From Corynebacterium hylobatis (lineage in GTDB: Bacteria; Actinomycetota; Actinomycetes; Mycobacteriales; Mycobacteriaceae): a DNA stretch of 50,633 nucleotides. The stretch is taken from assembly GCF_003955685.1 (NCBI RefSeq), contig NZ_RXHJ01000019.1, forward strand, positions 1 through 50,633, given 5' to 3'. Made by a program: the position numbers and the translations under genes. Below are positions 26,393-35,438 of this stretch, one piece after another. The notes under the pieces are model-generated. The model had not been told where the DNA came from. It was given only the letters and a program-made list of their open reading frames with translations, and did not search any database. The first letter of the stretch is position 1. Each line of letters opens with the position of its first letter.

Positions 26393-26425
26393 GGGCCCTG
26401 AACGTGAGGAACGTTCGGGGCCTTT
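26393..26425 (+). terminator. terminator ending the early operon
   Basis: Stem ggccctgaacgt (26394-26405) / acgttcggggcc (26411-26422), one G:U, 5-nt loop, followed by tttcg. It lies between the HTH gene and the P-loop/HNH gene, so the latter must have its own transcript or anti-termination. Confidence 0.75.
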
Positions 26426-26450
26426 CGCGTACCCGGGGGAGGTGAGGGTA

Positions 26451-27695
26451 GTGGCGCTCATCGTGGTCACTGGTTCGCCCGGGTGCGGGAAGTCCACCTG
26501 GGTGCGAGCCGTGGCTCAGCCGGGGGACATCCGTTTCGACGGGGATGCTCTGACCAACCTGCTCACCGGCAAGACGGAATCCAGGCACCACCACGACAAG
26601 GCTCACACCAGGATCAGTCGGGCCGCGCGGGAAGCCGGCATAGCCGAGGCCGTCCGGCACGCCAGCGACCTTGACGTCTACGTCCTGGTGAGCAACCTCA
26701 ACCAGGAGGAAGAACTGCGATGGCGGACCCTCGGCGCTCGCTTCGTGATCATCGACCCCGGGTTCGACATCGCCATGCAGCGGTGCCGCGCCCACCGGCC
26801 CGGATACAAGCATCGGCTGGTTGACGCGTGGTACGACCGGCGGGACCAGTGGCCACACGATGCGGAGATCATCCGTGACTTCCAGGCCCCGGACCCCGGC
26901 GGCGAGGATGATGATCCCGAGGTACCGACCACCACTCCAGCCCAGCTCCATGTGGTGATCGGCCCGCCGGCATCAGGCAAGTCCACCTTCGTCCGCGAGA
27001 ACCGCAGACTCGGTGACATCACGATCGACTGGGACGAGATCGCCAACACCTTCGCCGGACTTGAGCCCGCCAACCACACCCACCAGCCGCACGTCAGGGC
27101 GGTGACGAAGGCGGCACGCCAGGCCGCCATCGACACCGCCCTGAAGCAAGCCGGTGATCATCGGGTGTGGCTGATCCATTCCTCGCCGGCCGCGTCCACC
27201 CTTGAGCGGTACCGCAGCCTCGGCGCCGAGATCCACGTCATCGACCCGGGCAAGGATGTGGTGATGAAGCGGGTCAAGGCGCAGCGCCCACCGCACCTGC
27301 TGCGCGTCGCTGCCGCCTGGTACACCCAGGACCGCCGGACGCAGTCAAGCGCTCCAAGCACCACCACCGAACGAGGCTATGGCCACGACCATCAGCAGGC
27401 CCGTGAGCAGCTGATGTTCCACCACGTGGACGGAACCCCGTGCTGGTGGTGTGGCCAGCCGCTGTACCGGGACCGCACGAGGAACTGGGACTACGATCCA
27501 GACTCCACGGACCCGGGATCCGGCTCGCTGCACGCCGATCACGGCAACGGCAAGGGCGAGCAGGCCTCGCGGCTCCTCCATGAGCGGTGCAACAAGAGCC
27601 GCGGCGATGGTAGCCGCGATGACTCCCGGCCGGCGCTCCAGCCGGAGCCCGAACCTGTCCCACCGGGTGAGACGTTCCGGTGGGCGTCGATCTGA
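26451..27695 (+). CDS. double P-loop kinase-like / HNH fusion
   Basis: 414 aa from GTG 26451, with gggggagg 8 nt upstream and the terminator hairpin before it, which rules out earlier starts. Two homologous P-loop domains: GSPGCGKST (residues 8-16) and GPPASGKST (171-179), each ending in a similar block (IIDPGFDIAMQRCRAHRP versus VIDPGKDVVMKRVKAQRP). C-terminal HNH domain: CWWCG at 331-335, HADH at 361-364, then CNKSRGD. An HNH gene just before terminase usually helps packaging. The duplicated polynucleotide-kinase/zeta-toxin-like part is the surprise; it could trim or repair DNA ends. Confidence 0.82.
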   Translation: MALIVVTGSPGCGKSTWVRAVAQPGDIRFDGDALTNLLTGKTESRHHHDKAHTRISRAAREAGIAEAVRHASDLDVYVLVSNLNQEEELRWRTLGARFVIIDPGFDIAMQRCRAHRPGYKHRLVDAWYDRRDQWPHDAEIIRDFQAPDPGGEDDDPEVPTTTPAQLHVVIGPPASGKSTFVRENRRLGDITIDWDEIANTFAGLEPANHTHQPHVRAVTKAARQAAIDTALKQAGDHRVWLIHSSPAASTLERYRSLGAEIHVIDPGKDVVMKRVKAQRPPHLLRVAAAWYTQDRRTQSSAPSTTTERGYGHDHQQAREQLMFHHVDGTPCWWCGQPLYRDRTRNWDYDPDSTDPGSGSLHADHGNGKGEQASRLLHERCNKSRGDGSRDDSRPALQPEPEPVPPGETFRWASI

Positions 27696-27725
27696 CCCCG
27701 CCCCCGAAAATCTCGGCGGGCGGGC

Positions 27726-27770
27726 GGCCTGACTCGTCCCCTCGGCGCATCAGTCAGGCCTTCTCTCTCT
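27726..27770 (+). terminator. terminator before the late region
   Basis: 9-bp stem ggcctgact (27726-27734) / agtcaggcc (27752-27760) with a 17-nt loop, followed by ttctctctct. The remaining space to 27856 must hold the late promoter and perhaps the packaging site; I could not place a clear -35/-10 pair. Confidence 0.65.
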
Positions 27771-27856
27771 CCGGGAAAGATTCAGCTGTCCAGCCTCGTC
27801 CCACTCTGTGGAATGTGCTGGTCAGAAGACTATTTGACCAAGAATTAGGGTGTGAT

Positions 27857-28201
27857 ATGGCTCACGATTTCGAGCCTGACGCTGACGTGCGCAGGGAGCG
27901 CGACCGAGTCGCGCGCAAGCGGATCATCGGCGGTCGGGAGATCTCCGAGATCGACCACGTCTGGGTCGGAATTGTCTCCGGCCTCGTGGCGCAGATTGAG
28001 GAGGTACGCACGCTCATCGAGCGGGACGGCGTCCTCGTGAACGGTGAGGCTCACCCGGGCTTCGACGTGCAACGGAAGGCCTCACAGGAGATCCGGGGCT
28101 GGATCGAGCGCCGCCCGGATCTCTTCGGCGGCGACAAGATCAAGGGTCAGCGGACCACCAAGACGCAGAAGGACCGCTTCAAGCACGTCCTCGGGATGTA
28201 G
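27857..28201 (+). CDS. terS: probable terminase small subunit
   Basis: 114 aa from ATG 27857. A charged N-terminus with an HTH-like segment (KRIIGGREISEIDHVWVG) precedes a helical oligomerisation part. The identification rests mostly on position: 11 bp before the large terminase. It would recognise the packaging start site. Confidence 0.7.
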   Translation: MAHDFEPDADVRRERDRVARKRIIGGREISEIDHVWVGIVSGLVAQIEEVRTLIERDGVLVNGEAHPGFDVQRKASQEIRGWIERRPDLFGGDKIKGQRTTKTQKDRFKHVLGM

Positions 28202-28212
28202 ACGGGAGGTGA

Positions 28213-29790
28213 GTGGCGGTGGCAGGCCAGCACCTGATCGGCCAGCAGCAGCCGCGCCTCAGCTCCATCCCGGAGGGCGACCCCGCACGCGGAAAGCTCG
28301 CCGTCGATTTCGTCCACACCTACGGAGTGAACCTCTTCCCGTGGCAGGACGAGCTGCTCATTGACATGTGCCGTGACACTGTCCGTGAGGTCGAGCATCC
28401 AGGCGGTACCACCGTCGACGAGGTTGTCCCGGCCGTCTCCGAAGTGGTTGTGCCGCTGGCACGCCAGAACGGCAAGGGGGAGCTGCTCATCGCCAGCGAG
28501 CTGTCCGGGGTCTACCTCTTCAAAGAGAAGACCATCCTCCACACCGCCCACCTCATGGACACCGCCCAGGACGCGCAGAAACGCCTGTGGGACGTCATCT
28601 CCGAGAACGACGACCTCATGACCTGGTGGGAAGACGACTACGACGGTGTCCCGGAGATCACCACCGGCAACGGGAAGGAGTCCATCAAGTTCCCGAACGG
28701 AGCGGTGATCTACTTCCGGACGAGGACGGAAAAGACTGGCCGTGGCTTGCCGGTGGACCGGTTGATCTTCGACGAGTGCTTCAACCTCCCCCAGGAGATC
28801 TACGCGGCGATGAACTACACCACCCGAGCCCGACCGCGAGCACAGAAAATCTTCATCAGCTCTCCGGTGAACCGCCGCCGGCACCGCCACGGCAAGATCT
28901 TCTCCGCCAAGCGGTGGGCCGGGATCGATGGCGCCCCCAAGACTCTGTTCAAGGAGTGGTCGCCGGGCAAGGGGGACGATCCCCACGCCCTGGACACCTG
29001 GATCAAGACCAACCCCTCGTTGACGCGCTGGGGCGCGGGCGTGCAGCTGGATGAGGTGCAGAACGACTCCAACTCTGCGAAGAACGACGACGCCCTCCTG
29101 GAGGTCTTCCTCGTGGAGGCCCTCGGTCAGGGCGACTGGTACCCGCGCGCTGGGGACGTCGAGAAGCGCGATCACGTCATCGACCTCTCCGCCCTGGCTG
29201 CTGCTGCCCGCACGGTCCTGCCCGCCAAGACGGGGGACAGCTGCATCGCGGCGGACACGCCCCCGGGTGGCGATGGCGTGGCCGTCTGGTCGGCGTTCCG
29301 CACCTCGTACGGGGCGCACCTCTACCGTGCTCCCATCGAGGAGATGGACACCGACCAGGTCACGGCGTTGATCACCGGAACCGCGCGGTCCGCTGACCCG
29401 GTGGCCGTCGTCTACGACCCGAAGACCGCGCTGTCGGTGATCACCCCACGGCTGACCGCCGCGGGCATCGAACCTGTCCGGGCGGGGGCGCAGGCCCTGA
29501 CCACCGCGGCCTCCACCATCGTGGCCCGAATGAAGGAGGGCACCGTGACCTGGGACGGAAGTTCCCAGTTGACGGAGGCCGTCGAGGCCGCCGACTGGCG
29601 GCATATCGGCGAGGTCGGTCGCGCCTTCACCCGCAAGACCGGTGTCATCCATGACCTCGTTGCCGCCAGCCTCGCCCTGTGGGGCCTGGAGACCTTCGAG
29701 ATTCCCGACTACGTACCCGAGCCTGAGCCCGAGCCGATGCACATCCCCGCACCGCTTGTGGTGGAGGCACCCGCAACACTGAGGAGGTGA
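28213..29790 (+). CDS. terL: terminase large subunit
   Basis: 525 aa. ATPase motor of DNA packaging with a C-terminal nuclease. Walker-A-like ARQNGKGE at residues 83-90, Walker B LIFDE at 184-188; a nuclease-type acidic cluster around CIAADTPPGGDG. GTG start with gggaggtga upstream. The long frame on the opposite strand is a shadow. Confidence 0.92.
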   Translation: MAVAGQHLIGQQQPRLSSIPEGDPARGKLAVDFVHTYGVNLFPWQDELLIDMCRDTVREVEHPGGTTVDEVVPAVSEVVVPLARQNGKGELLIASELSGVYLFKEKTILHTAHLMDTAQDAQKRLWDVISENDDLMTWWEDDYDGVPEITTGNGKESIKFPNGAVIYFRTRTEKTGRGLPVDRLIFDECFNLPQEIYAAMNYTTRARPRAQKIFISSPVNRRRHRHGKIFSAKRWAGIDGAPKTLFKEWSPGKGDDPHALDTWIKTNPSLTRWGAGVQLDEVQNDSNSAKNDDALLEVFLVEALGQGDWYPRAGDVEKRDHVIDLSALAAAARTVLPAKTGDSCIAADTPPGGDGVAVWSAFRTSYGAHLYRAPIEEMDTDQVTALITGTARSADPVAVVYDPKTALSVITPRLTAAGIEPVRAGAQALTTAASTIVARMKEGTVTWDGSSQLTEAVEAADWRHIGEVGRAFTRKTGVIHDLVAASLALWGLETFEIPDYVPEPEPEPMHIPAPLVVEAPATLRR

Positions 29791-29792
29791 CC

Positions 29793-31265
29793 ATGGCAGA
29801 CACAGTCACGCCCGAGATCGGGCACGCGCAGGTCAGCCTCTGGGACGGAACGACAGAGCTGGACTTCAACCTGCAGGGAGTGCAGGCCGCCCGCACCTGG
29901 AGCCGCCTCCTGAGGGAGGACGATAAGTGCGCGGAGGTCTACCAGGCCCTCACACTGCCCATCCGTCGCGCCGCCTGGCAGGTCGACCCCAACGGGGCGC
30001 CCGGCCACATCGTCGCCCGCGTCGCCGAGGACCTCCGCCTGCCCGTCCGCGGAGAAAAATCCGACGAGCCCGTCGCCCCCCGCGCCGGGCGGCTGTCCTG
30101 GTCCGAGCACCTGGAGCAGCTGCTTCTCTCCCTGCCCTACGGGGTGATGTTCTTCGAGCAGGTCTACCGCACCGATGCACACGGTGAGGAGCACCTCGTC
30201 AAGCTCGCACCGCGCCCCCCGGGGACGATCACTGACATCACCGTGGCACGCGACGGCGGCCTGGAATCCATCACGCAGGCCGCCGCGCCGGGTGATGAGA
30301 CCGGGCCGGTCACCATCCCGGTGGATCGTCTGGTGGCCTATGTGCACCGGCCGTTGGACACGACGTGGACGGGGACGTCGATCTTCCGGCCGGCGTGGTC
30401 GAAGATTGTCCTTCGCGACCGGCTGCTGGAGCTGGAGGACATCGTCGCGCACCGCACGGGCATGGGCACCCCGGTGTATACCGCCTCTGAGATGGCGACC
30501 AAGGACACCGTCGCTGCCGATATGAAGGCCGGGCTTAAGATCGCCCAGGAGTTGGCTGCAGGCCGTGGTGCAGGTGCCTCCCTCCCCCCGAAGGCGAAGC
30601 TGGCCTTGGTCGGCACTGACGGCAAGGTCGTCGACATCCGCGCGATCATCGAGGCTCATGAGGCGTCGATCACGAAGTCGGTCCTCGCGCACTTCCTGAA
30701 CTTGGACGGGCAGGCAGGCGCATACGCGCTGGCTGATACCCAGAACGACATCTTTGTCCAGGCGCAGCAGACCATCGCGGACTGGATCGCCGACACCGCC
30801 ACCCAGCATGTCGTCGAGGACCTTGTCAGGGTCGCGTTCCCCGAGCATGAGGGCCTGTGCCCGCGCATTGTGGCTGATCCGATCGCCTCGAAACGTGAGC
30901 TCAGTCCCGAGGCGCACGCCCAGCTCTGGCAGTCCGGGGCTCTGCAGGACCGGGGCCCGGTCGGCGATGAGCTGCGCCGCCGCTACAGCCTGCCGGCCCT
31001 GGGTGAGGAGAAGGGGGCGGGGAGTGAGGTCGAAACTGTGGTTGATGACACGACAAAGTCATCGGATGACTTGCTCAAGGCATTCAACGGTGCGGGCATG
31101 GATTTCCGCTCCGGGTTCGACCCCGTTGAGGCGTTGGCAGAGTTCGGTGTCGAGGGGATTGCACACAATGGCTCCTTCCCCATCACCTTGAAGCCACACG
31201 AAGTGGCTGATGCTGAAAGTGAAGCGGCGATGGAAGCTCTAGAAGATGACGGCAACCAGTCATGA
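29793..31265 (+). CDS. portal protein
   Basis: 490 aa from ATG 29793 (aggagg 5 nt upstream; an in-frame GTG at 29787 lies inside the RBS). The core resembles DUF935-type portals (IRRAAWQVDPNG, PYGVMFFEQVY, TSIFRPAWSKIVLRDRLLEL). It forms the dodecameric ring at one capsid vertex. Positioned between terminase and protease as usual. Confidence 0.85.
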   Translation: MADTVTPEIGHAQVSLWDGTTELDFNLQGVQAARTWSRLLREDDKCAEVYQALTLPIRRAAWQVDPNGAPGHIVARVAEDLRLPVRGEKSDEPVAPRAGRLSWSEHLEQLLLSLPYGVMFFEQVYRTDAHGEEHLVKLAPRPPGTITDITVARDGGLESITQAAAPGDETGPVTIPVDRLVAYVHRPLDTTWTGTSIFRPAWSKIVLRDRLLELEDIVAHRTGMGTPVYTASEMATKDTVAADMKAGLKIAQELAAGRGAGASLPPKAKLALVGTDGKVVDIRAIIEAHEASITKSVLAHFLNLDGQAGAYALADTQNDIFVQAQQTIADWIADTATQHVVEDLVRVAFPEHEGLCPRIVADPIASKRELSPEAHAQLWQSGALQDRGPVGDELRRRYSLPALGEEKGAGSEVETVVDDTTKSSDDLLKAFNGAGMDFRSGFDPVEALAEFGVEGIAHNGSFPITLKPHEVADAESEAAMEALEDDGNQS

Positions 31266-31323
31266 CCCCATCCCCGCCGTGTGCCACCTCGATGGTCGGC
31301 GCCCAAATACCTAAGGAGAGCCA

Positions 31324-32625
31324 GTGACAACCACAACCCGGCCACGCATGGCCGTGAAGAACCAGGCCTCCGCGTCGGAGTACGGCGCCGAGGTGCTCAT
31401 CTACGGATTCATCGGCGACTGGTGGACCGGCATGGACGCTGACACCTTCGCCCGGCAGATCGAAACCATCTCCGCCAACACGATCCTGGTGCGCATGCAC
31501 TCCCTCGGCGGAGACGTCTGGGACGGGATCGCCATCATGAACGCCCTCAAGCGCCATACCGCGAAGGTCACTGTCGTCGTCGAGGGCATCGCCGCGTCGA
31601 TGGCCTCCGCCATCGCCGTGGGCGGCTCCGACGAGCTGATCATGGCGCCGCACTCGCAGCTGATGATCCACGACGCCTGGGGCGGGGGATTCGGCAACTC
31701 CGAGGAGCTGCAGAAATACGCCGCCGACATGGACCGTGAATCGCAGAACCTCGCAGAGATCTACGCCACCCGCGCCGGGACCCCGGTGGAGGAGTGGCGT
31801 GAAGCCATGCGGGAAGAGACCTGGTTCAAGGCAGAAGAGGCGGTGGCAGTCGGTCTGGCCGACAGCATCGGCTACGCCGGTCTGGCCGCCCCGTCTGAGC
31901 CCGCCACGATCCAGGACTTCGAAGATCACCGCATCATGGCCACCCTGCGTCACCGTGGCCGCGACGACGCCCCACCACCGCCATCCCGACTCATGCCCCC
32001 ACAGGAGGACCCCACCATGAAGCTGGCAGACAAGATCACCGCCAAGCTCCGCACCGCCAACGCCACCGCTACCGAGTCTCAGATCCTGGCTGCTCTCGAC
32101 GAAGCCCTCGGTCTCACCCCGAACGCTGAGACCCCCCAGGCGCCGGCAGCCGCGGACACCGCGCCGAAGAACGTCCTCGAGCTGACCGATGAGGAGACCA
32201 CCGAGATCCTCGCCCTGGCCGGCCTCGAGGAGGGAGCCACCGCCCGCGAGATTCTCGACGCTCTCGCCGAAAAGCTCGCCGACACCACCAACGCTCAGGC
32301 TTCCGCCCTGACCACCCCGGTCGACAAGGAGACCCTGGCGGAGCTGCGCCAGCTCGCCGCCGAGGGCATCGTGGCCCGCGCTGACAACCAGAACCGCGCC
32401 CGCGCGGACCTGGTCGAGAAGGCGATCCGCGAGAACCGCATTTCCGCCAAGAGCCGCGACCGGTGGATCAAGGCCCTGGCCAACTCCCCGGAGTCCGCCG
32501 AGAAGGAACTCCTCGCCATCCCCGTCGACACCATCCCGCGCGCCGAACTGGGCCACAACCGCGAGGACCACACCGACACCCCGTCCACCGAATCCGCCGC
32601 CATCATCGCGGCCTTCCACTCCTAG
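31324..32625 (+). CDS. head maturation protease fused to scaffold
   Basis: 433 aa from GTG. Residues ~20-190 are a ClpP-type serine protease: Ser92 in GIAASMASA and His116 in LMIHDAW. After a proline-rich linker comes a helical scaffold-like part (~232-433). Family behaviour: the protease removes the scaffold during capsid maturation. The scaffold part has its own start (32017). Confidence 0.88.
   Translation: MTTTTRPRMAVKNQASASEYGAEVLIYGFIGDWWTGMDADTFARQIETISANTILVRMHSLGGDVWDGIAIMNALKRHTAKVTVVVEGIAASMASAIAVGGSDELIMAPHSQLMIHDAWGGGFGNSEELQKYAADMDRESQNLAEIYATRAGTPVEEWREAMREETWFKAEEAVAVGLADSIGYAGLAAPSEPATIQDFEDHRIMATLRHRGRDDAPPPPSRLMPPQEDPTMKLADKITAKLRTANATATESQILAALDEALGLTPNAETPQAPAAADTAPKNVLELTDEETTEILALAGLEEGATAREILDALAEKLADTTNAQASALTTPVDKETLAELRQLAAEGIVARADNQNRARADLVEKAIRENRISAKSRDRWIKALANSPESAEKELLAIPVDTIPRAELGHNREDHTDTPSTESAAIIAAFHS
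32017..32625 (+). CDS. internal in-frame scaffold start
   Basis: ATG 32017 (Met232 of the protease fusion) is preceded by aggagga with 7-nt spacing. It would give a separate ~202-aa scaffolding protein, starting MKLADKITAKL, as in the nested lambda C/Nu3 arrangement. Helical, rich in Ala/Glu. Confidence 0.7.
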   Translation: MKLADKITAKLRTANATATESQILAALDEALGLTPNAETPQAPAAADTAPKNVLELTDEETTEILALAGLEEGATAREILDALAEKLADTTNAQASALTTPVDKETLAELRQLAAEGIVARADNQNRARADLVEKAIRENRISAKSRDRWIKALANSPESAEKELLAIPVDTIPRAELGHNREDHTDTPSTESAAIIAAFHS

Positions 32626-32636
32626 GAGGAGCTGAC

Positions 32637-33023
32637 ATGCCCGCACTGAACATCATCCGCAAGACCGGCCCCGCCGGCTACGCCGCCGAGGAAGAGATCA
32701 CCGGCGGCCAGGTCGTCGCGCCGGGTGCTTCCGGCGGTGTGGTCGTCGCTGAGGCTGACGCCGAGGTCATCCTCGGTGTCGCTCTCGTCGACGCTGCCCC
32801 CACTGATCTGGAGGTCGGCGACATCAAGGTCGCTCGTCCTCGTATGACCTCCGTGGCCTACGGGCCGGCCGAGGTCAAGCTCGCGTACACCGGCACCCTC
32901 GCCCACGGCGACCAGGTGGGTGTCGGTGCTGGTGGTGCCGTCAAGAAGCATTCCGCCGGCGCCGTCGTCGGCATCGTGTCCCAGCCCCCTGCAGGCGGCT
33001 TCGCCGTCGTCCGTCTCGCTTAG
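32637..33023 (+). CDS. head decoration-type protein
   Basis: 128 aa. Glycine- and valine-rich beta sequence (GGQVVAPGASGGVVVAEAD, AGGAVKKHSAG) like DUF2190/decoration proteins found between scaffold and capsid genes. RBS aggagga. Capsid stabilisation is inferred from position. Confidence 0.7.
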   Translation: MPALNIIRKTGPAGYAAEEEITGGQVVAPGASGGVVVAEADAEVILGVALVDAAPTDLEVGDIKVARPRMTSVAYGPAEVKLAYTGTLAHGDQVGVGAGGAVKKHSAGAVVGIVSQPPAGGFAVVRLA

Positions 33024-33039
33024 AAGGAGTCACTCTCTC

Positions 33040-33945
33040 ATGACCACCACTCTTCACTCCATCAACGACGGGCCCGTCTACACCGTCTCCCAGCTGATGG
33101 CTGACCCGAAGCAGATCACCCAGCCGATCATGAAGTTCGTCGAGGAATGGGACCTGGCGAAGTTCCTGCTCCGCGACGGCGGCGCCAACCAGGGGTCCGT
33201 CACCTTCGAGCGCGACGCCGCCCCGCTGACCGAGGATGGCCTGGAAACCCTCGCTGAGTTCGAGGAGGTGCCGACCACCCGCATGGTCGGCGGACAGGTC
33301 GTCACCGAGCTGGCCGAGACCGAAGGTCGAGCGTTGTCCATCTCCGATGACATGCGCGACTTCAACAAGGTCGGCCAGGTCAAGAAGGGGATCGAGCAGC
33401 TGAAGAATGCTGCGGTGTACAACGCGGCCAAGAAGTTCCGCACCCTGGCCCTGGCCGCCGACATTCCGGAGATCCCGGCGTCCGCCGCGTGGGGCGACAG
33501 CGGTTCCGCAGTCATTCACGACGTGTTCTCCGCAGTCGAGTCCATCACCGGTGCTGAGGTGCCGGGACATGAGGACGTGGAGTGGGACTACGAGGCCGAA
33601 GTTATGGTCGCTCCGCGCTCCATCCAGGGAGCCATGCTCCAGGATGAGCAGGTGCGCTCACTGTACGTCGGCAACATCGCCGACCAGAACCCCGCCTACA
33701 AGGGCTTCCAGAACTTCAGCTTCGCCGGTCTGCGCGTCGTCTTCCCGAAGTTCTGGTTCTCCGACCGCATCCTGATCACCAAGCCGGGCGCCCTCGGCTT
33801 CTACTCGGATGCCCGCAAGCTGCACATGGAGGGCCCGATCGATCTGCGTCCCACCCGTGAGACCCGCTACCAGCTCCTGCGCTCCCGAGCGCTGGGCCTC
33901 GACCAGACCCAGGCCGGCGCCTGGATCACCGGCATCAAGGACTAG
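33040..33945 (+). CDS. major capsid protein
   Basis: 301 aa, HK97-type by position and by length. Typical elements: an N-arm (ITQPIMKFVEEWDLAKFLL), an E-loop region, and a C-terminal strand-rich part (GLRVVFPKFWFSDRILI). Strong RBS (agaaggagt). It should make most of the shell. Confidence 0.82.
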   Translation: MTTTLHSINDGPVYTVSQLMADPKQITQPIMKFVEEWDLAKFLLRDGGANQGSVTFERDAAPLTEDGLETLAEFEEVPTTRMVGGQVVTELAETEGRALSISDDMRDFNKVGQVKKGIEQLKNAAVYNAAKKFRTLALAADIPEIPASAAWGDSGSAVIHDVFSAVESITGAEVPGHEDVEWDYEAEVMVAPRSIQGAMLQDEQVRSLYVGNIADQNPAYKGFQNFSFAGLRVVFPKFWFSDRILITKPGALGFYSDARKLHMEGPIDLRPTRETRYQLLRSRALGLDQTQAGAWITGIKD

Positions 33946-33960
33946 AGGAAGGACCACATC

Positions 33961-34668
33961 ATGAAGATCAAACTGACCGCCACGAAGTTCACCTACCGCA
34001 AGGGCAAGGGCTACACCCGGCATATCAAGGGTGACGTCTTCGAGATCGACGAGCGTAATGGTGCCCGGCTGATCAAGGCCGGCGCCGCGGTGCGGGTCGA
34101 TGACGACGCACAGGAGGCTTCCGTCCAGTCCGGTGACTCCGACGATGACGCCGAGGCTCCCGCCGCTGAGGCCGAGACCGCCACCGATCAGGAGGAGGAC
34201 GCCGCGGATGAAGAAGACGAGTCCGACGACGGCGATGAGACCGCCGAGGCTCCCGCCGCTGAGGCCGAGACCGCCACCGATCAGGAGGAGGACGCCGCGG
34301 ATGAAGAAGACGAGTCCGACGACGGCGATGAGACCGCCGAGGCTCCCGCCGCTGAGGCCGAGACCGCCACCGATCAGGAGGAGGACGCCGCGGATGAAGA
34401 AGACGAGTCCGACGACGGCGATGAGACCGCCGAGGCTCCCGCCGCTGAGGCCGAGACCGCCACCGATCAGGAGGAGGACGCCGCGGATGAAGAAGACGAG
34501 TCCGACGACGGCGATGAGACCGCCGAGGCTCCCGCCCAGGAGTCTGGAGCACCTCTGAAGGGCGCTGGCATCGCGGACTGGCGAAAGCACGCCAAGAAGC
34601 ACGGCATCGACACCGCGAACCTGACGAAGCAACAGATCATCGCCGCTGTCGCCGCCGCAGAAGCATAG
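33961..34668 (+). CDS. acidic tandem-repeat head-region protein
   Basis: 235 aa. A ~45-residue basic N-terminus (KIKLTATKFTYRKGKGYTR) is followed by four copies of a 31-residue acidic repeat, each ending DDGDETA. A ~35-residue C-terminal helical domain (ADWRKHAKKHGIDTANLTKQ) looks like a LEM/HeH-type nucleic-acid or peptide-binding fold. Such proteins sit between capsid and connector genes in many siphophages; function unknown. DNA mimicry by the acidic part is conceivable. Confidence 0.72.
   Translation: MKIKLTATKFTYRKGKGYTRHIKGDVFEIDERNGARLIKAGAAVRVDDDAQEASVQSGDSDDDAEAPAAEAETATDQEEDAADEEDESDDGDETAEAPAAEAETATDQEEDAADEEDESDDGDETAEAPAAEAETATDQEEDAADEEDESDDGDETAEAPAAEAETATDQEEDAADEEDESDDGDETAEAPAQESGAPLKGAGIADWRKHAKKHGIDTANLTKQQIIAAVAAAEA
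34150..34536 (+). repeat. 93-bp coding tandem repeat, four copies plus 15 bp
   Basis: Copies start at 34150, 34243, 34336 and 34429, with a partial fifth at 34522 (gccgaggctcccgcc). By eye the copies are identical at DNA level, so they are recently expanded or kept uniform by recombination. Confidence 0.93.
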
Positions 34669-34681
34669 AGGAGGTGGAGCC

Positions 34682-35125
34682 GTGCCCACCCTGGCCGTCC
34701 CCCTGCAGGATCTGCTGAAACGGCTCCCCCGACCACTGGACCCAGCTGAGTCGTCACGAGCAGAGACCCTGCTCGATGACGCTGCCCAGGAGGTCGCCGA
34801 CACTCTCGAGGACCACGGGGTTGACCCCGCGGACTGGATGACCGAACCACGGCAGGCACGCCGTGCCACCCGCGTCGTTCGTGCCATGGTCGCCCAGGCC
34901 ATCCTCATCGGCGATGCTCTCAACACCACGTCCATCGCGACCGGCACGGGGCCCTACTCGGACTCCGTCACCTGGGATGCCCGCATCGCTCCCCTCACCC
35001 TCTGGGGGGAGGCGGAGCTGACCGCCGACATGCTTCACTACCTCGGCGTCCACACCAACGGGCCACGAGGACGGTTCCCGACCGTCCCGATGTGGCCGGG
35101 AGGGGGACTTCCATGGAGACGGTGA
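34682..35125 (+). CDS. head-tail connector protein
   Basis: 147 aa, GTG start after aggaggtgg. Helical bundle pattern and position right after the capsid region match gp6/gp15-type adaptors. Function from position. Confidence 0.65.
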   Translation: MPTLAVPLQDLLKRLPRPLDPAESSRAETLLDDAAQEVADTLEDHGVDPADWMTEPRQARRATRVVRAMVAQAILIGDALNTTSIATGTGPYSDSVTWDARIAPLTLWGEAELTADMLHYLGVHTNGPRGRFPTVPMWPGGGLPWRR

Positions 35126-35436
35126 AGCACCGCCGGCCCAACGGCGGGAAAACACCCACCGGCCACCTCATCCCCGACACCTCCACCTGGTCAGATCTGC
35201 CGCGCTGCATCATCGCCCCCACCAGGTCCGAGGACATGGTCACCATCTCCCGGGACGGCGAGGTCCTGGCCTGGGACGTGTTCACCCACCATCCGGTGGA
35301 TATCCGCCGCGGTGACAAGGTGCTGATCCGCGGGCAGGAGTTCACTGTCGAATTCACCCCCTTCACCTGGACTCCGATGACCCGCCGCCGCGGCCGGCAC
35401 GGAACCCGATTCACCGCGACCCGAAAGGAGGGATAG
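35113..35436 (+). CDS. head closure protein (stopper type)
   Basis: 107 aa, ATG 35113 with ggaggggg upstream. A small beta-barrel sequence (DVFTHHPVDIRRGDKVLIRG) as in head-completion stoppers. Overlaps the previous gene by 13 bp. Confidence 0.65.
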   Translation: METVKHRRPNGGKTPTGHLIPDTSTWSDLPRCIIAPTRSEDMVTISRDGEVLAWDVFTHHPVDIRRGDKVLIRGQEFTVEFTPFTWTPMTRRRGRHGTRFTATRKEG

Positions 35437-35438
35437 GA

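Noticed and set aside
28147..29742. 531-aa frame antisense to the terminase
   Set aside because: Shadow of a high-GC gene; terminase motifs are on the plus strand.
34150..34536. CRISPR-like array
   Set aside because: The 93-bp units are contiguous, without spacers, and encode protein. No CRISPR array was seen elsewhere.
33658..34947. 429-aa minus-strand frame with glycine/leucine repeats
   Set aside because: The repeats are the reverse complement of the 93-bp coding repeat; it crosses several real genes.
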